A DNA stretch of 64,000 bases, from contig JADFWU010000001.1 of assembly GCA_015234045.1 (NCBI GenBank), positions 62,001 through 126,000 of the forward strand, given 5' to 3'. The position numbers and the translations under genes were made by a program. Source of the DNA: Magnetococcales bacterium. GTDB taxonomy: Bacteria > Pseudomonadota > Magnetococcia > Magnetococcales > JADFWU01. Position 1 is the first letter of the stretch. The number at the start of each line of letters is the position of its first letter. Below the pieces are notes generated by a model that worked only from the letters and a program-made list of their open reading frames with translations, was not told the origin of the DNA and searched no databases. Below are positions 37,382 to 46,821 of this stretch, piece by piece.

Positions 37382-40300
37382 CTAAAATATCCAACTGCGC
37401 CAGCCTTTTTTCAGTAGTGGAAAAAAGAGTCCCAGCTGAATAGGATAGTGCTCACCGGTTTGTTGCTGAATAAGCCGAAATAGAGCGCCATAGCGTTCCA
37501 ATTGGGCACGGTAACGGATCTGCTGTTCATCTAAAAACGCATCAATGTCGCTGCCAGAGTGGAGACTGGTCTTATAGTCGATAATCCAGCGTATACCGTC
37601 ATGAACAAATGTTCGATCAATGATCGCACGGACCATTTGACCACCCATATTTCCAGAAAGATCATACTCCGCACGTGCGTTTGGATCGCCAGGATTGAGA
37701 ATCCATTGGCCTTTTTTATCGTTGAGTGTGGCCAGCAATGCGTGAATGGTGTGCGTGGTTGCAGCGTCAATTTCATCGGAGGCAACACCAGCTTGGCGTA
37801 GATGGGCTTTAACTGTTGTGGTCAATCCTTTGATCCGTTTTTCAGGCCATTTGGCCACCCCTTGTTGAGCCATCAGACTGAGAAAACGGTGCGTGAGAAT
37901 ACCCACTTGACGAATGGTCTGACCAGCCCACTCAAAAGGGGGTGCGGCTTCCAGATCGTGTGGAGGTTGCGGTCGTGAATCCACCGGCAGCGGCGTGGGT
38001 GGTGTTGGTTGCCAGTAGAGAGGCAAACGATAGAGCAGGCGCGTTTGTATCTCTGCTACAATTTTATCATCGGCTTGTGGTTCTTCAGCCAGTGGTGTTG
38101 ATTGATTGCCAATGGCAGGCCAGAGGTGAGAGAGCAGAGAGCGCGGAATCGGACTCAATCCTGATTGATTTTGTCTTATATTTCCAACCAGAATTAACGC
38201 CTTTTTTGCCCGCGTGGCGGCGACGTAGAGCAGTCGGCCTATTTCATGGTGGGCTTTCTTTTTTTCAAAAGAGTCGATGAAATTGTAGATGGTGCCTTGG
38301 TCATCATCCCGTTGATCGGTACGGCGCACGGGTGCCAATAGGAAGCGGGTTTCCGGTGGTGCGTCTGGATTTTCACTCCAGATCATCAATCGCTTTTGAT
38401 CGGGTGGCGGTTGTCGGCCCAACCCTGGCAGGATAACGGTGTCGAATTCAAGACCTTTTGCCTTATGGATCGTCATGATCTGAAGTCGGTTATCTGCTTC
38501 TGGATCAGGAGAGGCGTATAGATTTTCCACTCGATCCATGAAGCTGGAAAACCCTTCCAGATCTCCGGCGATTTGGCTTTGAGCAAGGCGCTGAAAGTAG
38601 GTTTCAATATTCTCGAATTCAGCCGATTCAGTGATGGTATCCGGTCCACCCAGGGCGAGCCATGCATTATTTACCCATTGATCCAATGGTTGGCGCCGTC
38701 GATCCCGCCAAATCTGCTCCACGGTGTGATGAATGCGTTGCAGTCGTTGAAGGCCTTCTGCGCTGAGAATTGGCCACTTTTGCGGGGTTCGAATGAGTGA
38801 GAATAGCGGCATATGTGATGCGGCGGTTGCCAACGCATACAGATCGTGTAGAGATAGACCACACCACGGTGCCCGTAAAACCGCCATCCAATGGAGATTA
38901 TCGCCGGGCTGCAACAGCGCACGAGTTAGGGTAAGAAGATCCTCAATAGCCGAACGATGGGCGAGCTTGTCGATCTCAACCGCTTGGAAACTGATACCTT
39001 CTTGGCGCAGCATATTGACCAGGGCAATAAGGTGGCTTCTGGCGCGAACCAATACCGCAATGGTTTGATCTGGATCTTGCTGTCGTAGATGTTGAATGGA
39101 TTGAAGAACGCATTCGGCTTCCCATTCTCGGCTACCGTTGATTTTTAGCTGAATGGTGACCGGATTGTTCTGTTGTGCTTTTTGAAAGGCCGCTGCACGG
39201 TTGAAGGTAATGGCACCTTCTGAGATATCCTGTTTGGTGGGCAGTACTTTTTCAAATGTTGTGTTGACCCATTCCACCAAACCAGCATCAGAGCGGAAAT
39301 TGGTGGTCAATTGAAGAAACGTTGGTTTAATGGTGTTAATGCCGTGAGAACAGACTTGCAGAAAAAGCCCGACCTCTGCTTCACGGAATCGGTAAACCGA
39401 TTGCATGGGATCGCCAACCAAAAACAGTGTGCGACCATCATCATGTGTCCAGCCAGCGGTGAGTTTTTTTAATAATTGAAACTGAAGGCGCGATGTGTCC
39501 TGAAATTCATCAACCAGCAGATGTTGAATGCGCGCATCCAACCAGAGCGCCAGATCCGTTGGTTGATCTGCACGGCCAAGAGCTGAAACCGCACGCAGTG
39601 ATGTTTCGGCAAAATCCGCTTCACCGCGCTCTTGAAAGATCAGTTTTAGTTGCGCCATGGCGCGAGGAAGTAGGGTTTGAAGCGCCTCAAGCACCAACCA
39701 CTGATCTTCAGTGTAGTAGACGGGTGGTAGATCTTTCAGTGTGTTTAGCGCTTCCAGGAGTTTATCTCTCTCCTGAAGGGATTTGAGTAGTGCTTTTATT
39801 TCATCAATAGCCTCTTGGGCCTGTTGTTTTTCTTCTGCGTTTTTAAATGCGCTTTTGGGCGGGAATCCGATAGTCTTGTTGACCGTTTTACGCCACTCTC
39901 CTTTAGCCGTTAGAAGTAGCGTACAGATGTTTTTCCACTGGGTTATCTCTTCTGGAATAGGTTTTGGCCATTCGGTCGCATCCAGCCAGGAGGCTAAGAG
40001 CGCGTTGTTACCAGATGTATGAAGATTAGAGGCGGCATAACGCAACAAGGGTATGAGTTGTTGCTTTAGAGTGTTCGGAAAAGCGGCATCTATCGCTTCG
40101 ATTTTACTGGTAGTCAGGTGTTTCAGGGCGTGTTCAAGCTGTTGTCTGCCAAACGAACCCGCACCAACGGTAAAGCGCGTCCACTGATCCCGGCGACTGA
40201 GCATGTTGGCCAGAAGCTGTTCTGCCCGCAATAGATTGTTGTCCAGATGATCAAGAAGCACGGCCACTGAATCGGAAATCACGGATTGATCATGCAACTC

Positions 40301-40783
40301 ATCCAGCGTGGCGCGGGCGGCTTGTTGAAAGAGTCGGTCCGGCTCTTCGGTCATGCCGGGCGGCGGTCCGCCAAATTGAGACAGAATAGGCATGCGCTGT
40401 ACCAATGAGGCACACAGACCGTCGATGGTTTGCAGGCGCAATCGAGCAGGGTGGTTTAACAGTTGCCACTGCTGTTTTTTATCCTGAGCCAGTGCTTCTT
40501 TGGCGAGCTGCCATGTCAGCGCCTCATGGTCTTGTTCTGGTTCTGGCGTGGTGGCTGCCTGTGTCAGTGCATGCAGGATACGATCACGCATCTCACCGGC
40601 GGCTTTGCGGGTAAAAGTGATGGCGACCACTTCTTCAGGCCGTTTTACCAGGGCAAGAAGCTTGAGAAAACGCTGGGTCAATAGACCGGTTTTGCCTGAC
40701 CCGGCTGGTGCCTGAACGATAAATGATCGGCTTGGGTCCAACGCTTCCTGGCGGAATTTGGCATCATTCAGCTGATGAGACAT
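37382..40783 (-). CDS. addA: UvrD-like helicase-nuclease, AddA-type
   Basis: A 1133-aa superfamily 1 helicase fused to a RecB-like nuclease, for double-strand break end processing and recombination. Walker A APAGSGKT lies near residue 25, and motif Ia/III regions follow (ITFTRKAAGEMRDRI, LVDEFQDTSRLQ, LFLVGDPMQSVYRFR). A late motif MTIHKAKGLEFDTV and the nuclease signature WIIDYKTS near the C-terminus complete the pattern. The ATG at 40783 overlaps the end of the upstream addB-like gene by 20 bp. The final residues (KKGWRSWIF) are short compared with long AddA proteins but do not look truncated. Confidence 0.9.
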   Translation of the reverse strand: MSHQLNDAKFRQEALDPSRSFIVQAPAGSGKTGLLTQRFLKLLALVKRPEEVVAITFTRKAAGEMRDRILHALTQAATTPEPEQDHEALTWQLAKEALAQDKKQQWQLLNHPARLRLQTIDGLCASLVQRMPILSQFGGPPPGMTEEPDRLFQQAARATLDELHDQSVISDSVAVLLDHLDNNLLRAEQLLANMLSRRDQWTRFTVGAGSFGRQQLEHALKHLTTSKIEAIDAAFPNTLKQQLIPLLRYAASNLHTSGNNALLASWLDATEWPKPIPEEITQWKNICTLLLTAKGEWRKTVNKTIGFPPKSAFKNAEEKQQAQEAIDEIKALLKSLQERDKLLEALNTLKDLPPVYYTEDQWLVLEALQTLLPRAMAQLKLIFQERGEADFAETSLRAVSALGRADQPTDLALWLDARIQHLLVDEFQDTSRLQFQLLKKLTAGWTHDDGRTLFLVGDPMQSVYRFREAEVGLFLQVCSHGINTIKPTFLQLTTNFRSDAGLVEWVNTTFEKVLPTKQDISEGAITFNRAAAFQKAQQNNPVTIQLKINGSREWEAECVLQSIQHLRQQDPDQTIAVLVRARSHLIALVNMLRQEGISFQAVEIDKLAHRSAIEDLLTLTRALLQPGDNLHWMAVLRAPWCGLSLHDLYALATAASHMPLFSLIRTPQKWPILSAEGLQRLQRIHHTVEQIWRDRRRQPLDQWVNNAWLALGGPDTITESAEFENIETYFQRLAQSQIAGDLEGFSSFMDRVENLYASPDPEADNRLQIMTIHKAKGLEFDTVILPGLGRQPPPDQKRLMIWSENPDAPPETRFLLAPVRRTDQRDDDQGTIYNFIDSFEKKKAHHEIGRLLYVAATRAKKALILVGNIRQNQSGLSPIPRSLLSHLWPAIGNQSTPLAEEPQADDKIVAEIQTRLLYRLPLYWQPTPPTPLPVDSRPQPPHDLEAAPPFEWAGQTIRQVGILTHRFLSLMAQQGVAKWPEKRIKGLTTTVKAHLRQAGVASDEIDAATTHTIHALLATLNDKKGQWILNPGDPNARAEYDLSGNMGGQMVRAIIDRTFVHDGIRWIIDYKTSLHSGSDIDAFLDEQQIRYRAQLERYGALFRLIQQQTGEHYPIQLGLFFPLLKKGWRSWIF

Positions 40784-43451
40784 CGACCTGTTCCTCTTGA
40801 TGAATGCGGCACAATGGACCTATGGCACAGTAGTCACAGGCTTTATCCAGTGGATCAACCTGAGCGTGACCACTTTTATAGGTGTGGGCCAGATGTGCCA
40901 GGGTCTCTCGCCAATAGTCGAGTAGTTCTGACCAATTTTCAAATTCCTGAGTTGCTTTGAGCTTTTTTTGATCCAGCACTTTGGGCAGTGTGTCCGGCAC
41001 TTGTGAAACACCACTAAAGCCGATTTTTTGATGGCGGATCTGGGCAAAAGCCAGGGCAGCGATATTATCTCCGCCGGTGAGCGTATAGAGTGGCAATTGA
41101 GGATCTTTTGGTCGTTCTCCGACCCATTCTTTTGGCGAGACATTGCCGGTTTTATAATCCAGCAAAACCAATGAACCGTCATCCAGACGATCAACGCGGT
41201 CCAGACGCACCTGAATGGTTAGTCCGCCAACGGAGATATGCTGTTTTTTCTCACGCGCTTCAACTGAGAATGCTGTACTGCGTTGACGTTCTATATCCAG
41301 ATAACCGAGCAGGAGTTGTTTGATTCGCTTATGCTCCAGAGCCATAAAGGCGTGACTGTATAGGTTTGGCCGGAGTTGAGCTTGCTCTATTAAGTTGTTT
41401 TGAATCAGAGTAGAGAGTCGGCTGTCGATCTCATTTGGAGTCAGTGCCTTTAGTGCGTCAGAGCCCGGTAGATTTGACCAAAAATCATCTAATATGGCAT
41501 GGATCAGTTGTCCTCGTTCCATGGGATTGAGTCCGGGATCCTGTTCATCTTCTGGTGCCGTCAGATTCAGGCGATAGCCGGCAAAAGCGCTGAACGGGCA
41601 GAGTGATTGCTGTTTGAGCAGTGAAGCACCACCTCGGATGGTCGTGCCCTCTTCCAGGGGCGGGCCTTGATCATCTTGAAAAGACTCCAATAATATTTGT
41701 GTACTGGTTTGGGGTCGGATCTGCTGCCACGGGTGCGTATTTTCCAAAGGTGTCATAGAGACAATCAGTGGAGAAGGGCGGAGTTGGCGGTCGGCCTCTT
41801 TTTCCGGCGCACTGAAGATCACTGAAGGTGCGGCACCTTTAAGGCGCTCCATCAACTGATTGGCAAACAGTAACGACTCACTGGCCGATGCACGCGGCAC
41901 GCCTGCGCTCTTTTGCATCTCTAATGGCAGGAATGGATTAGGAGAGGGCGGTGGTGGCCAAACCTCATCAGACAGACGCATGACCCAAAGATGATCATAA
42001 CTTTCACCGGCTGCTTCAAGCATGCCCAAAATCTGGATCGGTGCATCGCCGGATTCCGGTTGAAACAGGGTGTCGGTTGCCAGACGAATCAGCTGATCCA
42101 AAGCGCTGGATGCTGTCATGTGATGTTTGACACCATCCAGAGTAGTGAACTGCTCTAAGAGCGCACTCCAAGACGTGGTTGTCTGGTATTCAGCACTGGA
42201 TAGCGGGCGTTCTCCAGGCCACTGCCATGCGGAAAGCAGTTTCGTCCAGAGATTGACCCAGGTTGAGGGGCGACTATCTGATTGATTATTCATTTGTTCA
42301 CGCAACTGAATTAATTGATCCAGCTGACTGGCTGTTTGTTCCAGGAGTCCTGCGGGCTGATCGTGAATGCGTTTGGCAATATGGTCTAGAGTAAGGCGTT
42401 CGCGCCGCTGATCCGGTAGAGAAAGGCTCAGTTGTGTGCGTCCGCTGAGTTCTCGTTCTGCATTGCACCAAAAAGGCGAAAGCAATAGGCGATCCCATTG
42501 AGCCAGACTTAAAGCGCCATGACAGGCCCTCAACATCAACAAAGCATCACGAATCATGGGTTGATGGGACAGCGGTTCGCCCAGCGAGATATTAAAACGG
42601 GGCGCACTGTCTGGCAGTCCAGGAAAACAGCGATCAGAGTGAAGGTTTTTGGTCAGAGAGCGGAGCAGAGGCGTGCGAATGGATTGAAGATCCGGCACGA
42701 CAATAGCGATATGCTCATCGGGATGATCGTGTAGACACTGCATGGCCCATTGAGCGGCTTGGGTCATTTCGCTGGCGGTATCCAGGCAGCTGTAAAAATA
42801 ATTTTTCGCTCGTTTGTGGAACGTTGGTGGAATGTGTTGTATTTCAGTGCCTTGATTGCTGATACTTTCCAGTAAACGATTCATTTGAGGATGAATACTG
42901 TCGAAACCAGCCAAGTGAATTTGTTTGGGTTTTTCCAGGTGGTGAAAATTAATTCTTATGAGATCTATCAGTTGAGCTGATGAGAGCCAATGATTCTCAT
43001 AGAGTCTACTTTCAAAGGTTTGGCTCCAGCCGAGGAAGGCTTCTGCATCTTCCAACCCAAGAACAGTTGATGGATTAATGAATAGATCATACTGCTGTGT
43101 GGTTTTCCAGGCTTGCGCGGCCATACCAGCGGTGGACGGGATGCGTAATAGAGGGCTTCCCTGAGGTGAGTTTTCAATTATCTCTTCCCAGAGGGCGGTT
43201 TCCTGGAGTGAGGTAAGCAGGCGCGGTGGGTGCTGGTTGGGCCAGACGGTATCGGATTGATCCATGAGTTGGGACCAGCAATTTGACAGCCAGCTCTCAA
43301 TGGGTAAGATTGTTGGCGTTTCCCAAACCTGTTCCGATGATGTGTTGAGTTGCCATCGGTCATATTGAACGCGAAAAAATAGCGCCAAACGGCGATTTAC
43401 CGTTAACAGTGGTGATTCTTGCTGAAGAGAAGTGAAAATCGTCTTGAACAT
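40764..43451 (-). CDS. AddB-like PD-(D/E)XK nuclease, 'probable DNA repair protein' family
   Basis: 895 residues, with an inactivated helicase-like N-terminal part and a C-terminal RecB-type nuclease (LVLLDYKTGNVSP). Cysteines at CPFSAF and CDYCAIGPLC match the four-Cys iron-sulfur staple of AddB nucleases. It resembles the gamma/betaproteobacterial family found beside a UvrD-like helicase (TIGR03623 type) more than Bacillus AddB. It is the first gene of the pair and overlaps addA by 20 bp. The two should form one helicase-nuclease complex. Confidence 0.85.
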   Translation of the reverse strand: MFKTIFTSLQQESPLLTVNRRLALFFRVQYDRWQLNTSSEQVWETPTILPIESWLSNCWSQLMDQSDTVWPNQHPPRLLTSLQETALWEEIIENSPQGSPLLRIPSTAGMAAQAWKTTQQYDLFINPSTVLGLEDAEAFLGWSQTFESRLYENHWLSSAQLIDLIRINFHHLEKPKQIHLAGFDSIHPQMNRLLESISNQGTEIQHIPPTFHKRAKNYFYSCLDTASEMTQAAQWAMQCLHDHPDEHIAIVVPDLQSIRTPLLRSLTKNLHSDRCFPGLPDSAPRFNISLGEPLSHQPMIRDALLMLRACHGALSLAQWDRLLLSPFWCNAERELSGRTQLSLSLPDQRRERLTLDHIAKRIHDQPAGLLEQTASQLDQLIQLREQMNNQSDSRPSTWVNLWTKLLSAWQWPGERPLSSAEYQTTTSWSALLEQFTTLDGVKHHMTASSALDQLIRLATDTLFQPESGDAPIQILGMLEAAGESYDHLWVMRLSDEVWPPPPSPNPFLPLEMQKSAGVPRASASESLLFANQLMERLKGAAPSVIFSAPEKEADRQLRPSPLIVSMTPLENTHPWQQIRPQTSTQILLESFQDDQGPPLEEGTTIRGGASLLKQQSLCPFSAFAGYRLNLTAPEDEQDPGLNPMERGQLIHAILDDFWSNLPGSDALKALTPNEIDSRLSTLIQNNLIEQAQLRPNLYSHAFMALEHKRIKQLLLGYLDIERQRSTAFSVEAREKKQHISVGGLTIQVRLDRVDRLDDGSLVLLDYKTGNVSPKEWVGERPKDPQLPLYTLTGGDNIAALAFAQIRHQKIGFSGVSQVPDTLPKVLDQKKLKATQEFENWSELLDYWRETLAHLAHTYKSGHAQVDPLDKACDYCAIGPLCRIHQEEQVDVSSAE

Positions 43452-43580
43452 TTCATTCGCTTTGTATATATATTTAGGTATAGGCCTTTAGTCTTAGAAC
43501 TAGAGGCTGTAAATGTTCATTCTATGTCATGAAGTAGTGTGTCGTCACGTTCGGCTGCTTTCAGCTTTTGTTTTTATTTC

Positions 43581-43659
43581 CAATTGGGAGTTGTGCGGTT
43601 GCCGGTTGAAGCAGGCATCAAAGCGTGTGCTGTCATGCCCGCTTCCTCGGGAATGACAG
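43581..43659. repeat. Family B (GTCAT-type) repeat, copy 2, inverted
   Basis: GTTGCCGGTTGAAGCAGGC followed by ATCAAAGCGTGT is the inverse complement of part of the repeat at 21511-21637, ending in the short palindrome GTCATGCCCGC...GGGAATGAC. Confidence 0.7.
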
Positions 43660-43667
43660 TAAGAGAG

Positions 43668-43790
43668 TTCGTCTAAAATTTGAACAGTCAGCCGTTCCAG
43701 CCCTGGTGATATTTTTGCTCTGATGATCTGCTTCGCATATCAAAAGCGGCGCAAAAACATCACCAGGGCTTCCACTCAGGTTTTGATTAA
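43668..43790. repeat. Family A repeat, right end truncated
   Basis: Has the left end TTCGTCTAAAATTTGAAC and the complete internal hairpin, but the sequence after CTTCCACTCAGG diverges. The usual right terminal repeat is missing and the unit runs into TTTTTTCCGTGGTCCT (43791-43806). Confidence 0.85.
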
Positions 43791-43806
43791 TTTTTTCCGT
43801 GGTCCT
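43791..43806. repeat. Recurring 16-mer
   Basis: TTTTTTCCGTGGTCCT is present here, at 48867-48882 and, inverted, at 13385-13400. All three sites are intergenic. Confidence 0.6.
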
Positions 43807-44113
43807 AACTGCATAACGCGCCTACCCAATTTCAGTTTTTCTTGGGAGGGAATGACAACAATCAGTCTTGTATGTTTTTTATGAGATAATTATTGTGAAC
43901 TATTGTGGTTCAGTAAATGTCTACAAATAAGAACACCAGCGGATGCGTCTTAAATAGAAAAATTGTATGGGTATTCGATTTTCTTATAATGATAAGAGTG
44001 TCTATTATGTGTCAAGTTTTGTATACTGTTGAAATCCATTCCTAAGAGGCCTGTGTCAGTGGGGAGTGATTGGTGCGCTGTCTGCTCTTTTGATATAAAC
44101 TTGAAGGATTTAC

Positions 44114-45544
44114 ATGATTCGGTTGAAAAGATATAACTGTTTTCGTCCGCTGCTGGTTATGATGATGTTGATTATCGTAACGCCTTCTGCTTGGGCTGCT
44201 TTGCCTACAGCGGGTAACGGTGTGATGGTGCCCGGTAGTGAAGATGTGCGGCAGATGACAGGGGATGTTCGTAAGGGTCGTCTCTATTTTCGTCTTGCTG
44301 TCCATCTGGCCAGGGATGGGCGGTTTGATGATGCTCGACGACAAGCTGCCATCGCTTGGCAGTTGGTGCAATCAAATTTTGGTGACCAGTCACCATTTGT
44401 TATTCCCTATCAGCTGCATCAAGCTGAGATTGCTCGGCATCTAAAGGATTTTGACGAAGAGTCCAGATGGTTGATCCGCGCCATTGAGTTGATGCAAAAG
44501 CATCTTGGTGAAAACTATCTGGGTATGGTCGTTCCATTGGAACGTCTCGCTGAGCTAAGTACGGATGAGGACAAACGGCTCAATCTGATAGAGCAGGCTG
44601 CACAAGTTACATTAAAGAATAGTACAGCAATGGGTTCTGGGCGTGTGGGACCACTGTTAAAGTTGGCAACGGTCTACCAAAAGCGCGGACAGGATGTGAA
44701 AGCACTGGCCTATCTTGATCAGTTGGCGGCAATTCTTGGTCAGCCTGATCATCAGCATGATGGGCAGTCCATCGTGGTGCATGAGAAGCGGGCCGAATTA
44801 CTGGAGAAATTGGGCCGAAACAGTGCCTATATCAGCGCACTGGAGCAAGTGGTCCATCGTCTGCGACTTCTTTGGGGGGCGGATTATCCAGGTCTTGTGG
44901 TGCAGTTGCGCCGTTTGGCTCAGGGTTATGAAACAGTGGGGCAACTGGATAAGGTTGAGTCTGTGCTGCGTCAGGCTCTGTTTCTTGCAGAGTCGAATAA
45001 CAATGATTTGAAAGCGGTGTTTCAACTCAAGATTGATCTGGCAAGGTTTTATGAGCGTAGCGGTCGAGATGGCGTTGCGGGTGAGATTTACAGAAATTTA
45101 CTTAAGAGTCTGGTAAAGAGTGGTGCATATCTCCCTGAGCAGATCTCAGTTCTGGTGGCATTGGCAGGTATAGATACTCGATGGGAACGACCTAAAGAGG
45201 CATATGAGCATTATTCCAAAGCGCTTTCTCTGGCTGTCAAAACATGGGATGGCCAACAGTCGCAAATGGTTGAGTTGCGGCAGAAATATAAAGATTTTCT
45301 GAAACCGTTTCAAAGTGCTGCTTGGTTAGCGATGTCACAAAAGAAGAGGAGCCGTGTTTTTGAGATACAGAGGCGTTTGACTCAGTTGGGGTTCGATCCA
45401 GGTCCGGTTGATGGTTACTGGGGTAAGAAAACCAGCATGGCTATGCGTCAGTGGTTGGGAGAATTGGGAATTATTGCGCCCAAGCGTTTTTCAAAACAAT
45501 TTCTTAGTCGAGTGCTGCCAATGTTGCCGCCAGATATGAGTTGA
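44114..45544 (+). CDS. Exported TPR protein with C-terminal peptidoglycan-binding domain
   Basis: 476 residues. An N-terminal signal peptide (LLVMMMLIIVTPSAWA, cleavage after AWA) is followed by about nine TPR-like helical repeats with characteristic A-x-x-Y-x-x-A spacing. The C-terminal ~60 residues form a peptidoglycan-binding_1 type domain (EIQRRLTQLGFDPGPVDGYWG, then T-x-x-A-M-R-Q). It is probably periplasmic, bound to the cell wall through the C-terminus, with the TPR region holding a partner. AAGGA precedes the ATG. Confidence 0.85.
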   Translation: MIRLKRYNCFRPLLVMMMLIIVTPSAWAALPTAGNGVMVPGSEDVRQMTGDVRKGRLYFRLAVHLARDGRFDDARRQAAIAWQLVQSNFGDQSPFVIPYQLHQAEIARHLKDFDEESRWLIRAIELMQKHLGENYLGMVVPLERLAELSTDEDKRLNLIEQAAQVTLKNSTAMGSGRVGPLLKLATVYQKRGQDVKALAYLDQLAAILGQPDHQHDGQSIVVHEKRAELLEKLGRNSAYISALEQVVHRLRLLWGADYPGLVVQLRRLAQGYETVGQLDKVESVLRQALFLAESNNNDLKAVFQLKIDLARFYERSGRDGVAGEIYRNLLKSLVKSGAYLPEQISVLVALAGIDTRWERPKEAYEHYSKALSLAVKTWDGQQSQMVELRQKYKDFLKPFQSAAWLAMSQKKRSRVFEIQRRLTQLGFDPGPVDGYWGKKTSMAMRQWLGELGIIAPKRFSKQFLSRVLPMLPPDMS

Positions 45545-45972
45545 CAGGGATTTTTTTCCAAAGTTTACTGGTATTAGCCTTTAGTCTGATGTTTATTAGA
45601 CTTTAGTCTAATAAACCCCTTGAAAGAATGAACCTAGAGTAGTAGGTTACTCTGAGGTATAAAATTTTTTAATAAAATTTGATTGATACAAAAAAACTGT
45701 AGTACGATGAGTTGATAAAACTGAGCTAATAGAAATTTTCATTGTTGGAGGGCTGTAAACATCTCCTGTTTTGAATCTTTGCGGTTAGAATAGTTTGAAC
45801 TCACTTGCAGGTAAAAACTGCTCGAGTTATGATTTCTGTTTGATTAAGATATCCGGTGAAATCTTTGCGCCATCAAAAACAGTGCGTGATCAACCTGTTT
45901 ATAATTTATTTTTCAAGTTGGTTCTTTTTGTAATTTATCCTTAAATCAGTTCTAACAAACGAAAGATGTTTC
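45545..45972. other. Intergenic region with a perfect palindrome upstream of the S24 repressor gene
   Basis: No gene is visible. The region is AT-rich with a 26-bp palindrome at 45591-45616 and a second weaker hairpin (AGAGTA...TACTCT) near 45635-45653. The promoter of the repressor gene should be here. Confidence 0.5.
45591..45616. promoter_or_regulatory. 26-bp perfect palindrome, possible operator
   Basis: GTTTATTAGACT and AGTCTAATAAAC are perfect inverted 12-mers separated by TT; a further TTTAGTCTG half-site lies just upstream (45580-45588). It is about 360 bp before the S24-type repressor gene and 50 bp after the TPR gene, so it could be an operator or a transcription-end hairpin. It lacks a T-run. 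Confidence 0.45.
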
Positions 45973-46722
45973 ATGGCTACGTATCAAAATAAAGATTCAC
46001 AAGGTGAACCGGAAGGTGAGACCAAGAACCGCGCTAAGATGACGCTTGGTGAGCGCGTTCAACTCTCACGTCAATTTGCCGGTTTAACACAAAAAGAGTT
46101 GGCTGACCGGGCTGAAATTAGCCAGACAGCTATTCATAAATTGGAGTGCGGGCAATCCCGTTCTTCCCGTCGCTTGGTGATCATCGCCATGGCTTGTGGT
46201 GTCGATCCTGTCTGGTTGGAAACCGGTCTTGGCGATATGGCTCCGGGCATCAGTGATCCTGAAAGCATTCCTTTGACCCGCCGCAAGCGCGTCACAGGTT
46301 CTGAAGACAGTGGTCTGCTTGGACCGGCTCGGCTGATGCGTATTCCTTTGGTTTCCTGGGAAGGTGTCAGCGATTGGAAAGAGTGGGCAGATCCACTTTC
46401 ACCGCCCAATGTTCATGAATGGGTTTCTCTGCCTCGTCGTGGCAATGGTTTGACTGTTGCGTTGCGCGTGAGTGATGACTCCATGGAGCCGGAATTCCTG
46501 GAAGGTGATGTAATCATCATCAATTTGGTGAGTGAGTCCAAACATGGACGCTTTGTTGTCGCAAGTACATCAAGCGGTCGTCGTGCGACCTTTAAACAGC
46601 TGATTTTGGACGGTGAAGAGCGCTATCTGAAACCGTTGAATGATCGTTACCCTGTTGCAAACGTCACCGATGATGCCATTATCCATGGTGTTGTGACAAC
46701 CAAGTATCGGGAATACAGCTAA
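45973..46722 (+). CDS. XRE-type repressor with S24 (LexA/CI-like) C-terminal domain
   Basis: 249 residues. The helix-turn-helix spans about 25-85 (LSRQFAGLTQKELADRAEISQ). The C-terminal S24 fold carries the Ser of VSDDSMEPEF (S170) and the Lys of RATFKQL (K208), the catalytic pair of self-cleaving repressors. I do not see a clear Ala-Gly cleavage site in the linker, so cleavage is uncertain. Such proteins control prophages or stress regulons, but no phage genes lie nearby. Confidence 0.9.
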   Translation: MATYQNKDSQGEPEGETKNRAKMTLGERVQLSRQFAGLTQKELADRAEISQTAIHKLECGQSRSSRRLVIIAMACGVDPVWLETGLGDMAPGISDPESIPLTRRKRVTGSEDSGLLGPARLMRIPLVSWEGVSDWKEWADPLSPPNVHEWVSLPRRGNGLTVALRVSDDSMEPEFLEGDVIIINLVSESKHGRFVVASTSSGRRATFKQLILDGEERYLKPLNDRYPVANVTDDAIIHGVVTTKYREYS

Positions 46723-46821
46723 CCGATAGTGACTGATTGGAAGAGGAGGGAGTGGCGTATTCTCTACCCCCTATCCATCTACCCTCCAAATCCAAGCAAT
46801 TCACTAAATGATTTCCATGGT

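Larger units (their letters stand above)
43452..44113. other. Intergenic region holding family B and family A repeats
   Basis: No gene is seen. Promoters of the divergent addB-like and TPR genes should lie at its edges. The middle is filled by a family B repeat, a truncated family A repeat and a 16-mer (separate entries). Confidence 0.6.

Noticed and set aside
45973-46722. Prophage remnant indicated by the CI-like repressor
   Set aside because: No integrase, structural or lysis genes and no attachment-site repeats are seen nearby; chromosomal S24 regulators are common.
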